This document shows positions 1-11,334 of a stretch of DNA of 64,000 bases, one piece after another. This DNA comes from Chionoecetes opilio (taxonomy: Eukaryota; Arthropoda; Malacostraca; Decapoda; Majidae). A program made the position numbers and the translations under genes. The stretch's first letter is position 1. Every line of letters starts with the position of its first letter. A model generated the notes under the pieces. The model searched no databases. It had not been told where the DNA came from and saw nothing but the letters and a program-made list of their open reading frames with translations. The stretch spans positions 28,501 to 92,500 of the forward strand of contig JACEEZ010015203.1 in the NCBI GenBank assembly GCA_016584305.1, given 5' to 3'.

Positions 1-556
1 AATGCATGCATTTTTATGCAGCTCTCATTATTACAAAAAAGTGTTTGAACCCAGTAAGTGAATGTGGGGTCTCATAGACTCAGAATTCCTGATCAAAAAT
101 AATTTGCATCCGCATCAGCGATTTTAGTCATTACACATCTGCATTCGCCAAAAAAAATTGAATACATGCATCACCATCGCAATTTAAAAAAGTTTATATC
201 TACATCCTCATTTTTTAACATCCGATACATCTCTAATATATAATGACTAGGTCAATGCAGCTGCCTGTGTGGTACAGTCATAAAGTCTGTTACTCTTGCT
301 TCATGCCCGCAGGTTTAAATCACGTTTACAGCTCGGAATATTTCCTTGGTAACGTGACCAGTTACTGTCAAGTGAACATTCACTCCATTCTTCACTGTAG
401 TCCAGCACTACTGAATCTTCACTTCAGCTTGCACTAATACATCTCATTGCATCTTCACGTAGTCCTAGTCCTGTTGCTCAGGCCACCGCCACAACAGAAC
501 AGGTTCTTCAGTCCTGCCCACCGTCAGCCGAGGCCACACAGCTCCTTGATGCCACA
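1..556. other. AT-rich stretch, nothing recognised
   Basis: No coding pattern, splice pair or recognisable repeat is visible. Short open frames here have no motif support. Confidence 0.5.
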
Positions 557-700
557 GTGAACACTCCTGTGGAAGATATAATAATAATTGATGAAGAGGA
601 GGAAAAGCACCGTAAGACGAAAGAGCGAGAGATGGAGCTTCAAGTATTAGGGCTACAAGTTCGTGTTGAAGCAGCCCGAGAAAGAGCGGAGCTGACCTGT
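557..700 (+). pseudogene. Acidic/coiled-coil fragment, possible Myb/SANT-type transposon protein C-terminus
   Basis: An open frame encodes a run of acidic residues (IIIIDEEEEKH) followed by a heptad-like, Arg/Glu/Leu-rich helix (around EREMELQVLGLQVR). Acidic linker plus basic coiled coil resembles the C-terminal tail of Myb/SANT-like DNA-binding proteins carried by PIF/Harbinger-type transposons, which are very numerous in arthropods. After about codon 45 the frame runs into GC-rich sequence without protein character. No N-terminal SANT or MADF domain and no partner exon is seen upstream. The assignment rests on composition only and could be wrong. Confidence 0.25.
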
Positions 701-1392
701 GGCCTCTCTTCAGGGCCCTTGGGGAGCCACTGGGCGCTGGGGCCGGACACTAGCGGCGGGCCTGGGGCGGAGGTGAAACTCTACGCTGCTACAACGCCCT
801 ACTAGATACCTCCTTCAGGAGGCTTCCCCTGGGTTCCCCCCCCCCAGGACCCCGGGGCATTACGAGACACCTGCAGCAGGATCTTAGGACCTCTTGAGTA
901 CCACTTACAGGTCTTCCTGAAGGCGACACAGCAGATGGTAATGTATCTATATGATGACAGTGCATGACAGGGGGGGCGATTAATGGATGTCCCGGGGCAA
1001 CTATGCAAGCTAGGGCCTCGGGGGGGACAGGGAGGGTCGCCCCCGGCAAATGCCGGGGCGTTACTAGCCTGGGGAGGTAAGCTCCCCGTATCTCCGAAGC
1101 TACGGGCACTGTCCCGTGTACCTTCCGGTACAAGGAGATGAGCCCAACCCGGCACCTTCAGGTAGGGGTGCCGGGGTTAATTGTCATGCCACGACCAGCG
1201 ACCGATTGGATAGAACCATAGCGGGTTGGGGGGCCGCTGAAAACAGGAGCTACGTATATCAACACTCCCCGTGAGCCCGCGCACGCAATTTCCACCCCCC
1301 TCGGGAGTAGGGCAGCGTGGAGCTTAACAAACAGTTTAGGAAAAAATGTGTAAGACAACTTGTTCATTATTGCACATGAAAAAAAAAAAAAA
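701..1392. other. GC-rich stretch, nothing recognised
   Basis: Contains C and G homopolymers and overlapping open frames on the minus strand without recognisable motifs. A poly-A run (about 1379-1393) immediately precedes the left arm of the inverted-repeat element. Confidence 0.4.
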
Positions 1393-1732
1393 ATACAATC
1401 GGCGCCATCTCGACGTGATCGTGGTGGGTCGCGTGTGGCCAACTTGGGTGACCTAATTTTTGTCACTGTCCGCCACATATAAGCCGCCCGTGAAATAATG
1501 ACTCATTTTTCTCAAGTTCTTGGCCGTTGCTTTGATTGACAATAATGGTCAGTTTTAATTACGCTTGACTGAGGGGGACTTGTGCTTTTCATCAAGTACC
1601 ACCACCCTTACCCCCTCTGCGGCTGTGTGCAACACTTACAAATCTGCACTTGCAAATCTTCCGCCATGTCAAAGGCTTACACAAGTGAGGATATATAGTG
1701 AGTGATGAGTTTTATAAGTACTATGGAAATAA
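1393..1732 (+). repeat. Left arm of long inverted repeat
   Basis: Pairs with 3274-3625 in opposite orientation. Small indels, for example in the CTTGTGCTTTTCATC region, distinguish the two arms. Confidence 0.8.
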
Positions 1733-1903
1733 GGCACCAGTTGGAACTTCCAACTGGTGTCTTATGTGAGGCAAAATCCTATCACTATCTTGGGATGCCA
1801 TCCCCCCCGTGTTGTGGGCGCGGTATCTCGCGCTCCACATATGCCTCAACCCGTAAAGCGCAGCTATGCCCATTTGGTCACTCACTAAGAAAGCGCGAGT
1901 ATG

Positions 1904-2795
1904 ACCAATTAGAGAGAACTGAAACTCGAGAAATGCCAGTGGTCGCTGGCAGTTTTAACTGAAGGTTGGTCTACTGTGTTTTGGCTCCGCGACTAATATT
2001 TTTCATAAATTAATTTCGCGATAAACATTGATGCACCGCATCTGAATACCAAAAAATATAGTTCTTCTGTTGTTCTAACTAATTATATGGATGACATTCA
2101 TTACGATGGAACGTTCTATAATAGCATTTAATGCAAATTACTCGCCTCGAGTAGCAAAGCTTAATAGATTTTTTACATGTATATTGTGGCATGTAAAATT
2201 TGGGTGATGTTCACACTGTTTTCTAAGACGGTACTGCTGCGTCTGGCAAACGCTTGTCAAAATACAATAAGCATGCCTTGGAAAAACGAAGAATAAAGAA
2301 TGCCGAAATCGGCTTGTTGCTGCGACAATGTAGGTTATAATTGTGGAAGCGACACGCCGCGGCGGGGAGTGGTGGGCGGGGAGATTGTGGCGGGGCGATT
2401 GAATCAAAAAACATTGCTACTTTCACGCGTCGACTCATTGCACTTCCAGGCTTTCTATCTGATTGATACACAATAATAACAGGAAAATATGACTGCCTAG
2501 GTATAGATAACTTCTAAACATACGTTATTGACTATATATTATATAGAGTAACATTTACCTCCGCCTCCTCAACTATAACCTACTTGGTTATTTGGTTAAA
2601 TGCATGTTTTACAGACTCAGGCTTCTATGCAATATACATATAGAAGAAAATCGTTCTTAAAATTATACTTTTGTGTTTTAAGTGCAGTGGAATAAGCCCA
2701 TATTTTTCTTTCAAGTTGACCAACTTTTCACCAAATTGTGAGTTAAAACTGCCAGCGACCACTGGCATTTCGGAGTTGCAGTTCTCTCTAATTGG
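1904..2795 (-). mobile_element. TIR element family A, copy 1
   Basis: Begins CCAATTAGAGAGAACTG and ends with the inverted counterpart CTCTCTAATTGG. The imperfect TIRs of about 55 bp also contain ATGCCAGTGGTCGCTGGCAG. Two further copies lie at 5187-6075 and 6072-6932. The element is about 890 bp. A minus-strand frame (2138-2407, 89 codons) is partly preserved among copies, but no transposase motif is seen, so it is treated as non-autonomous. It is nested in the 1393-3625 element. Confidence 0.8.
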
Positions 2796-3273
2796 GCGGC
2801 CGCCAAATTAAAATACGTGGGCTGATTTTTCGGCAGGTGAAATCTGGCAACTCTACTTTACCTGAGAATGACCCAGGGGTCACACATAGGCTCAGTGACC
2901 CAGTGACCAGCATGGAAGGTGAAGGTGCTGACAGGTCTCTCCCTATCGCGGGCAGAGAGATTAGAGAGGAAGACCCTTGCGGCCTGTTTTCTGTGAACGA
3001 GCTGTACCATGGATTCCATAAACCTCAACGCTCTTCATCTTGCAAGTACAATCATACAGTAACCACAAGACTTTAGCAAAAAAAAAATTTTTTAGCGGTT
3101 GCACAAATATATAGTGCATCCATTGATACACATTCAAGTTTGTTTAGCGACTATAAGAATTCTAGCAAAAGTCCCGCGTACACAGAGATAGTGTCACACA
3201 GGTATCCGCAGCTTACGGGTTAAGCATAGACACAAGGCGGCGAACTGTAACTAGGTATACGTCAGTTTGCTCA
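2796..3273. other. Interior of inverted-repeat element, nothing recognised
   Basis: A 94-codon open frame (2792-3076) starts at the edge of copy 1 and has no recognisable motif. The remainder is AT-rich. Confidence 0.35.
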
Positions 3274-3625
3274 CTTATTTCCATAGTACTTATAAAACTC
3301 AATCACTCTCACTATATTATCCTCACTTGTGTAAGCCTTTGACATGGCGGAAGATTTGCAAGTGCAGATTTGTAAGTGTTGCACACAGCCGCAGAGGGGG
3401 TAAGGGTGGTGGTACTTGATGAGAAGGCACACGTCCCCCTCAGTCAAGCGTAATTAAAACTGACCATTATTGTCAATCAAAGCAACGGCCAAGAACTTGA
3501 GAAAAATGACATATAGTCATTATTTCACGCGCGGCTTATATGTGGCGGACAGTGACAAAAAATTTGTCACCCAAGTTGGCCACACGCGACCCACCACGAT
3601 CACGTCGAGATGCGCCGAACTGTAT
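3274..3625 (-). repeat. Right arm of long inverted repeat
   Basis: Reverse complement of 1393-1732, slightly longer because of small insertions. Confidence 0.8.
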
Positions 3626-3740
3626 TCAAATTTTTTGAGCTACTAAAACTAAACTACTCTTTTAAAAACTAAAATGCTTATTCTGTAGCTTAAAGTTTGC
3701 TATCTTAAGTTTGTAATATTCTGCCCTAAACCTTTTCTGT

Positions 3741-4020
3741 TTAGATTTTTTGTTCATATGCCTTTTTTTGCATAATGGCAGCATTTATCTCCTCCATCAC
3801 TAGCTGTTTTCTGTCAGCTTCAATGGAGGCGCGTGCTGGAGCAGAAATGGTGGGCGTTGCCATGGATGCCGCATCTATGGATGCCTCGCAGACGTACAAC
3901 ACTTCCGTGCCTTCTTCTAAATTGCTGTCTGCTGGTGTGGACGGCTCGGTGCTGTGGCCTGCTGGTGACGACGGCAGCTCTAACGGGTCCTGGCTGTCCT
4001 CCGAGATCATTGACTGATCA
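3741..4020 (-). CDS. Candidate last exon of a Myb/SANT-like transposon-associated protein
   Basis: On the minus strand a good splice acceptor (TCTCTTGCAG) at about 4021 opens a frame of about 90 codons ending in a stop near 3741. It encodes an acidic Ser/Pro/Glu-rich segment (SEDSQDPLELPSSPAG), then a charged helix (EADRKQLVMEEINAA). This pattern, a low-complexity linker then a basic/acidic helix at the very C-terminus, recalls Myb/SANT-like proteins linked to Harbinger-type transposons. No upstream exon was identified, so gene structure and function are unproven. A host gene of unknown function is the alternative. Confidence 0.35.
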
Positions 4021-4530
4021 CTGCAAGAGATAAATACTGTCATAATCTGAATGCATAAGTATAAGGATATTAAACATATGGGAGCTAACAAACGTCATTT
4101 TCATCTTCCATTGACTTGATGTAGAATTACCTGCTGAAAGTTATCAACTCTTTTGATACATTGTTTTGTAAGGATGTCTTAATAGCATGTTAAGACATGG
4201 CAGGCACTTGGTTTTGAAACATCATGCATAAGAGCAGTATATACATAAAAATAATTAATGGCAAACATACCAAACATGAGTCATGTGATAAAACAAGATC
4301 TTGAGAGTTTAAGAGTTTACCAGTGAATGCTTAGAATTTCTAATCATGATGTTTGTCTGCTTATTACTTATGGCTGGGCAGCCACATAACCCTTTTCAAA
4401 TTTTACAGGCCATGTTGCAAGTGTTGTAGCTTTGGTTAGATTAGACTGATGTAAGGATAAGGTTATGTTCAGATTAAATAGGTTTACATCAAGGTACCTT
4501 TTGGTTGAACTGAGAACAAGGATTCTTTAG
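4021..4530. other. AT-rich stretch, nothing recognised
   Basis: No coding or repeat structure recognised. Confidence 0.5.
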
Positions 4531-4531
4531 C

Positions 4532-4980
4532 GTGGTTAGGATAACCACGGTGGATGTCGATCCTCCCATTGACGAAACCGCACCCTCTCTTGATGAAGTC
4601 AGAGAGGCTGTAGCAAAGTTGAAGGGTGGCAAGGCAGCTGGTGTCTGTAATATCAGTGCGGAGCTCCTCAAAGCTGGGGGTGAGGCCATGAATCGCGGTT
4701 TGCATGCTGTCCTGACTGCAGGGCATGTGGCGCGCTACCCTGAAACCGATCCTTCCCATCGGGTTGTGTCTGTAGGAGATAATTCGGCGTGGAGGAGGCC
4801 AAGGGGGCGCCCACAAGGCTCGTGGCTGGGGCAAGTTGATGCTTCCTGTCGAGAGCTGCTTGGTATGGGAAGGGAGCCTGCATGGGGACTTGCGCGTGGT
4901 GACCCCCGGGAGTGGCGTCGTTGGATGGGCGAAGCGACGCGCCCCCCGGCGTGTGCCCCCAATGATTGATGATTGATTGT
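4532..4980 (+). mobile_element. Internally deleted LINE (family L5), still open
   Basis: A 145-codon frame joins two separate parts of one LINE polyprotein. The first 60 or so residues (DEVREAVAKLKGGKAAGV...) are the segment just upstream of the reverse transcriptase (RT) fingers. The rest (GHVARYPETDPSHRV to the terminal APND) is the extreme C-terminus, which also occurs at the end of the longer copy at 53500-54915. The whole RT core is missing, yet the frame is kept. The 3' end is the family tail ATGATTGATGATTGATTG, as in the copies at 54.9 and 55.4 kb. It looks like a deletion derivative that cannot supply its own RT. Confidence 0.8.
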
Positions 4981-5186
4981 TAGGATAACATTATGATAAG
5001 GTGATATTGGTATACATTACGCAATCTCAGTTAAATTAAGAGCAACTATTATTTTTTCATGACATTAAACAAGCATAAGCTTGCCATATAATCACTACCT
5101 ACTTAAATGCTACAAAAGGGCCCATGTTTATGAAGGAAACATTCTATTCCTTCCTCTATAATCAATGGGCGAACAGTAGATCTGGT

Positions 5187-6075
5187 CCAATTAGAGAGAA
5201 CTGGAACTCGAGAAATGCCAGTGGTCGCTGGCAGTTTTAACTCAAAGGTTGGTCTACTGTGTTTTCCCTCCGCGACTAATATTTTTCATAAATCTATTTC
5301 GCAATGAATATTGATGCACCGCATCTGAATACTAAAAAAGAACGTTCTTCTGTTGTTCTAGTAAGTGTATGCATGACATGCATTACGATTGAACGTTCTA
5401 AGATAGCAATTTAATGCAAATTACTCGCCTCGAGTAACAGAGCTTAATATATTTTTTACATGTATATTGTGGCATGTAAAATTTGGGCGATGTTCACACT
5501 GTTTTTAAGACAGTACTGCTGCGTCTGGCAAACGCTTGTCAAAATACAATAAGCAATGCCTTGGAAAAACGAAGAATAAAGAATGCCGAAATCGGCTTGT
5601 TGCGGCGACAATGTAGGTTATAATTGTGGAGGCGACACGCCGCGGCGGGGAGTGGTGGGCGGGGAGATTGTGGCGGGGAGATTGAATCAAAACATTGCCA
5701 TTTCACGCGTCGACTCATTGCACTTCCAGGCTTTCTATCTGATTGATACACAATAATAACAGAACACTATGACTGCCTAGGTATAGATAACTTCTAAACA
5801 TACGTTATTGACTATATAATATCATAGAGTAGCATTTACCTCGCCTCCTCAACTATAACCTACTTGGTTATTTGGTTATATACAATGTTTTACAGAATCA
5901 GGCTTCTATACAATATACATATAGAAGAAAATCGTTCTTAATATATAACTTTTTGTGTTTTAAGTGCAGTGGAATAAGCCCATATTTTTCTTTCAGGTTG
6001 ACCAACTTTTCACCAAATTGTGAGTTAAAACTGCCAGCGACCCCTGGCATTTCGGAGTTGCAGTTCTCTCTAATT
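5187..6075 (-). mobile_element. TIR element family A, copy 2 (left arm of palindrome)
   Basis: Aligns to copy 1 along its whole length, from CCAATTAGAGAGAACTGG to the TCTCTCTAATT end. It abuts copy 3, sharing only the palindromic tetranucleotide AATT at 6072-6075. Contains interrupted minus-strand frames matching those of the other copies. Confidence 0.85.
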
Positions 6076-6932
6076 AGAGAGAACTGGAACTCGAAATGCC
6101 AGTGGTCGCTGGCAGTTTTAACTCACTTTTTTGATAATAAGTTGGTCTACTGGAAAACAAAATATTGGCTTATTCCACTGCACTTAAAACACAAAAGTAT
6201 AATATTAAGAACGATTTTCTATATATGTATATTGTATAGAAGCCTGATTCTGTAAAACATTGTATATAACCAAATAACCAAGCAGGTTACAGTTGAGGAG
6301 GCGATGGAAATGTTACTCTATGATATTATATAGTCAATAGCGAATGTTTAAAAGTTAACTATACCGAGGCAGTCATATTTTCCTGTTATATTGTGTATCA
6401 ATTAGATAGAAAGCCTGGAAGTGCAATGAGTCGATGCGTGAAGTCGCAATGTTTGATTCAATCTTCCCGCCACAATGCGCGGCATGCCGCCTCCACAATT
6501 ATAACCTACATTGTCGCAGCAACAGAAAGATTTCGCCATTGTATATTCTTCGTTTTCCAAAGCATTGCTTATTGTATTTTGACAAGCGTTTGCCAGACGC
6601 AGCAGTACTGTCTTAGAAAAACCTGTGAACATCGCCCCAATAAAACATGCTACACTATACATGTAAAAAATTTATTAAGCTTTGATACTCGAGGCGAGTA
6701 ATTTGCATTAAATTGCTATTATAGAACGTTCCATCGTAATGCATGTCATCCATACAATTCGCAGAACAACAGAAGAACCATATTTTTGGTATTCAGATGC
6801 GGTGCATCAATGTTTATCGCGAAATGATTATGAAAATATTAGTCGCGGAGCCAAAACACAAGTAGACCAACCTTTGAGTTAAAAACTGCCAGCGACCACT
6901 GGCATTCTCCAGTTTCAGTTCATTGGAATTGG
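6072..6932 (+). mobile_element. TIR element family A, copy 3 (right arm of palindrome)
   Basis: Reverse complement of copy 2, so 5187-6932 forms a palindrome with no spacer. The distal TIR is slightly decayed (ATTGGAATTGG instead of AATTGG). A plus-strand frame at 6393-6701 (102 codons) corresponds to the 89-codon minus-strand frame of copy 1. No transposase motif is seen. Confidence 0.85.
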
Positions 6933-7141
6933 TTAGCTTAGACCAAGTTAACAAAGGTAGGAGTTAGGTTCTATTAAGTTAACTCTTATACTGTTTGATG
7001 TGTAAAAGTATAAGCTAAGTAGAGTTTGATTTCACTTCCATCCTGTTTCCCCACCGATGCACTACAAGTAAGAAATGGGAGCCACTGTTTAGGTAGACAG
7101 AACTCGCTACTTACATAAATGAAGCAGTGCCTTTAGACAAG

Positions 7142-7248
7142 TCAATCCCCATTGCCATCAATGCCTGCGACAGACTCATTCTCCTCCCCCAGTATGTCTG
7201 CCACAAGCTCATCTAGTTTGTCGAGTGGAGGAGGACAAGGACCACCAC
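7142..7248 (-). CDS. Candidate terminal exon of a Myb/SANT-like protein
   Basis: On the minus strand a polypyrimidine tract and acceptor (TATTTTTTTAG) precede a short open segment ending in TGA at 7144-7142. It encodes GPCPPPLDKLDELVADIL followed by an acidic tail. A Gly/Pro-rich start then an LxxLDELVADILG helix is a pattern I associate with the variable tail of Myb/SANT-like proteins of PIF/Harbinger transposons. The exon is too short for the usual ORF length cutoff and no partner exons were found. Confidence 0.4.
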
Positions 7249-7700
7249 CTAAAAAAATAATCAAAAATGAATTCTACAATAAAAAAAGGCAGAAGAAAAA
7301 CAATTATAAATTATAATGTCATGTTAGAGGGTATGATGCTCAATCTAACATCACATACTCTTTGCTAGTGTTGTACAGTGTATCAATAATAATCAATAAA
7401 TCACCAGCTGCATCTGAAATGTGCAGTTAATCACTATAGATTTCCTTAAATGAATGATTTTTATGCTCATCATTTTGTGTCCTAACTTCTCCATGCAAGA
7501 CAATCAATGGGGTTGAAGAAAGTCTTGTCACTATTGCTGTCATTTCAATAGATCAGAGAAGCTAATCCTTGCATAGTGACTATAGTGGGGCAGCTTAGGT
7601 AGTGGATGGGGACATGCCGGATAAAAGCACCAAAATTTTATCACGCAATCTTCAGGGTCCCAGCTATGATTCTATAAACCGGCGCAAGCGGTAGGACCAC
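7249..7700. other. AT-rich stretch, nothing recognised
   Basis: No coding or repeat structure recognised. Homopolymer inflation begins near the right end. Confidence 0.4.
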
Positions 7701-9289
7701 TCTTATTTGAAATTTTTAATTATATGTGAAGTTTTTTTTTGAAAATTTTTGGGAATTTTTATTTTTTTTTTTTTTTGGGGGAAAAAAAGTTTTTTATTTC
7801 CCCGAAATGAAAAATATACCCTTTGGGATCTTTTTGGTTTTAATTTTTTTAAAACGAAAACATCTAAAAAGGTATTTTTAAAACAATTTTTAAAAATTTA
7901 GGTGTCTGGGGGTTGTTTTTCCTAAGAAATCTAAGCTTAAATTTCTAAAACCCGGCGCCCAAACGTTTCCGAACAGAAGAAAAAAGGCACAAGGGGGACA
8001 TTTTTATTTTTTTTTTTAAATTAGATGAAATTATTATATTAAATCTGTAAGTTGAAAATCATATCTGAAAATGTTGAAATTTTCCCTATTTTTTTTTTCC
8101 CTTGTGTTGAAAGGTTTGAAGAGCAAGACCCATGAAGATGGAAGGGACACAGTGCATAATTTTTGCCAAAAAAACTACACCTGAATCCCCCCTTTCCCCT
8201 TAATGCACGGGGAAAGCAGAAAAATCACCCCGGCGGCCTATGCACACCCTAAAAAATGGGGCCACTTCAGAAAAACTGAACTCTTTGGGCCGGACCCGCT
8301 GAAATTTGGGGCCAGGATATCACTGGGGATGACCTCACAGGAATCGTGCACAGTGGCACAAATCCTGTCATTCACAGTTAAATTTCAAACAGAGGGGGAA
8401 AAAGAGAAAGGGAAAGGGGGAAGGGGATGTTCCCCCTTTGAAAGTGGAAAACTATAAAGGGCAGGCGTAAAGGGACTACGCTAATGAGGTTTCACCCCCC
8501 CACACCTGAAGCTTTTTAAACCTGAAAGAAGGGGGCCCCCCGATGGGGTTTGGGGACAGTTTAAAATTCCCCGAAAGTACCCCGGGGAAGCAACAGAGAA
8601 AAAAAGGGGGGAAAAGGTGACGAAGAAAGGTCGGTGGCCCAACGAAGGTTCCCCAGAAAACTGGCCCGACTTCCCCCGGGACCCCAAAAACAAGGAGGAG
8701 TTTTTCCAGCCTTTCGGGACAAAGTCGGCTCCAGTTACTGGCCAGAAAAAAGGGGGGTCTTCAAAACCATCGGGCCCAAAAATGTAATCACAGAGGTTCA
8801 GCCCACTCCATGCCACGTTTGGGGACCACGAAGGGGCCCGAACAAGGATTGTGTTCAATGAAAGATGCCGCGGGACAAGGGAGCACCAACTGTTTGGTCC
8901 CCCCAACTTTTTCGACACAGACGTCGTTGCCATACTGATGGGAAAATTTAATTTTTCCCGCCCAAAGCCAGCACAGAGGGGCAGCCATCGGGGTTAAGGC
9001 ATTGGAACTGGAAAGAACCATTCCCGGGGTATAAATGCCAACCCAGTTGGGAAAAGATAGGAAACGGCTTTGGCCTTTTTTCCAACTTTTCCCGGGCCCG
9101 CGACAAAATTTCCCGCTTTTTGGGAAAAAGGGGAAAAAAACCCAGAAAGGGGGGTTGGAATCCCTACGTGGAGGGACGGGGGCCCTTTCAAAAAAATTCG
9201 GGAATCACCCTTAAGGGACTGGGGAAGTGACACTGAAAGAAATTTCCCAGTTGCTCGAGCGCTTCACCTTTGATCATCTAAAATAAGAC

Positions 9290-9725
9290 GAGCAATTTGG
9301 GAAACCTGGAACGAGGCACGAAAGGGAACTCTTCCACAGAAGAACAGGCCAAGGGAAAAAAGTTTCCCCCCAACGAAAAGGAACCCCTTCTGCAGAACAC
9401 ACTGGCGCGGGTTCTCCCAAGCGGGAAATCTGGGCAACCAGTGATCAATGTGAGCAAAAGGCCCCCAACCCCAGAGGGCTTTGGGAGGACTCTAGAGAGT
9501 GCAACAAAGCCCGGGGGCGTCCTGTGGTGGTCCAACCTCCCGTAGATCTCGGGCCCTGCAGGAACTGGTCAAGCGGGGCTGCAAAAGCGCCCAAGTGCGG
9601 AGGACGAGGGTTCAGCAAAAAGGGCGCAGTGGAAAAGTCCCACCGAACTAGCAGTGCCAAATTGGAATACCCCACCCGAGAAGAAATTTTTGGGCACCAT
9701 GTGGGTGAATATCGAACGGTCTAAA
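9290..9725 (+). pseudogene. Degraded Cys-rich domain of a transposon-linked protein (tentative)
   Basis: Around 9530-9650, reading through frameshifts, the sequence suggests a tryptophan-rich stretch, then ELVKRGCKSA and CGGRGFSKKGAVE. This recalls a Cys-rich C-terminal module (GCKS...CGGRCxCKKxxxxC) of a repetitive arthropod protein family of unknown role. Several expected Cys codons are altered, which fits the consensus-error pattern of this tract. The family itself is not well characterised. This is a weak call, useful mainly as a target for re-sequencing. Confidence 0.25.
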
Positions 9726-10650
9726 AAGGAGATCCATTTTTTCTTGTTTTTCGTTTTGTGTTAAGGGGCAGGCCCCGGGGAAAAAGATTTACGCGATTCC
9801 CCATTTTAAACCGCACCGCCCCACCGATTAAAAAATAAAATGATAACAAAAAATTGTTTTTTTTGAATCCCCCGGGTGACCAAATTTTAATTAGAACTTT
9901 TAAAAAAAAAATTGGGGGGAAAAGCACCCGAGACCCCCTAATTTTCAAAATTGTTTTTAAAAATCCCTTCTAGATTTTTGGGTTTTTAAAAAAAATTTAC
10001 CCCAAAATTTGATGGGAAAAAAGACTATTTTTTTCTTTTCTGCAAAAAAAAAAAACTTTTTTTCCCCAAAAACAAAAAAAAAAAAAAAAAAAAGGAAAAG
10101 AATAACGGTTTTTTCCAGATCCAGGAGTTTCCTGGTCAAGCCTTTAACGGGGTTTCCCGGGATTTCCCTTCTATCCACACTCAGAAAAACCGGGAAGAGT
10201 CGTGAAGCAGGTGACAGGGGCTCCGGCAGAAAGGGGTTTGGGGGCAGCAGGCCAGAGACGGGTTCATCCGGGTTTGGGGGCCCACCACCGGGAGAATGCC
10301 CGCTTCGGGGTTTTAAAAAGGGGAAATGATGGACCCGTTTTGGGCCCAAAGTAGAGGGCTTGACACTGTGATGTAGTGCCTATTTAAACCCAAAACTGAT
10401 CAGAAAGAGTTCCCGCTAGTCATTTGGGAAACTCATTTGGGCATGAGGGAAATACACAGGACCCCCCGGAACGGGCGTACTCTTTTAAAGTATTTTTTCG
10501 AAAAAGGGTGAAATAAAAAAGGCGATTTCCCATAGTAAGAATTGCCAAATGCAAAAAGGTTTTTAGTTTAAAATGTCTTGGGATTTTCCTTTTTACATGG
10601 GAAAAGGGGAATCCCAAAGTTGAAAAAAAGATTTTGTTATCCCGGCGTAC
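9726..10650. other. Low-quality stretch, nothing recognised
   Basis: Homopolymer-rich. The open frames on both strands of 9957-10349 have no recognisable domain. Confidence 0.35.
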
Positions 10651-10654
10651 CCTA

Positions 10655-10656
<2 letters not shown>

Positions 10657-10695
<39 letters not shown>

Positions 10696-10735
10696 AAAAA
10701 TTATATATATATAATAATATAAAATTATATATAAT
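10657..10735. repeat. (TA)n-rich microsatellite
   Basis: About 80 bp of near-pure TA dinucleotides with small interruptions. Confidence 0.9.
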
Positions 10736-11029
10736 ATTTTAGTAAAAAATAACTACATTAGGGAAAACCCATCACCCCCCCCCCATTCACCACCCATTAC
10801 CCATCCCCCTTACATAAAGGGTTTCCTAAATTCTCGCAACCCACTTTTTTTTCCCAATTCCCCGCTAATAGGCGCTAAAAAAAAAAAAAAGGGATCGATC
10901 ATCTCAAGTGGGCAAAACCCTTTCCCCTGGTCTCCCCCCGGGCCCCAAAAATGGCCACAGGGGGGGATTCCGCCACAGGGGGCCGGCCCCCAGGGACGAC
11001 AGCCCAGAAGACAGACACACATTTTCGCT

Positions 11030-11325
11030 TATATTATTAATATAATTAATTATAATATATATATTTTAAAAATTTTATATTTTATAATATATAATATATA
11101 TTTTATATAAAATAATTTTATATACTTTTACTATAATATAATATTATATATTTTATATATATATATTATTATATATATATATATAAAACCATTATATATA
11201 TATATATATATTATATATATATAAAATATATATATTATATATAATATATATTAAAAATATATATTATATATAAAATTATATAAAAAATTTTATATAATAA
11301 TATAAAATATAAATAATATACAGCG
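11030..11325. repeat. AT-only low-complexity block
   Basis: About 300 bp of almost exclusively A and T, with (TA)n cores. Confidence 0.85.
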
Positions 11326-11334
11326 AAAATAACT

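Larger units (their letters stand above)
1393..3625. mobile_element. 2.2-kb element with ~345-bp terminal inverted repeats
   Basis: The segment 1393-1732 reappears in reverse complement at 3274-3625, with only scattered mismatches over about 340 bases. The shared block includes TCGACGTGATCGTGG near the outer ends and TACTATGGAAATAAG at the inner ends. Such long arms are typical of foldback or Mutator-like elements, but no transposase remains between them. The interior (1733-3273) holds a separate TIR element at 1904-2795, which must have inserted later, and about 480 bp of unrecognised sequence. No convincing target-site duplication is visible; the left flank is a poly-A run. Superfamily is not assignable. 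Confidence 0.75.

Noticed and set aside
8481..8933. 150-codon minus-strand frame
   Set aside because: Lies in the homopolymer-inflated tract; no domain, and frames there are not reliable.
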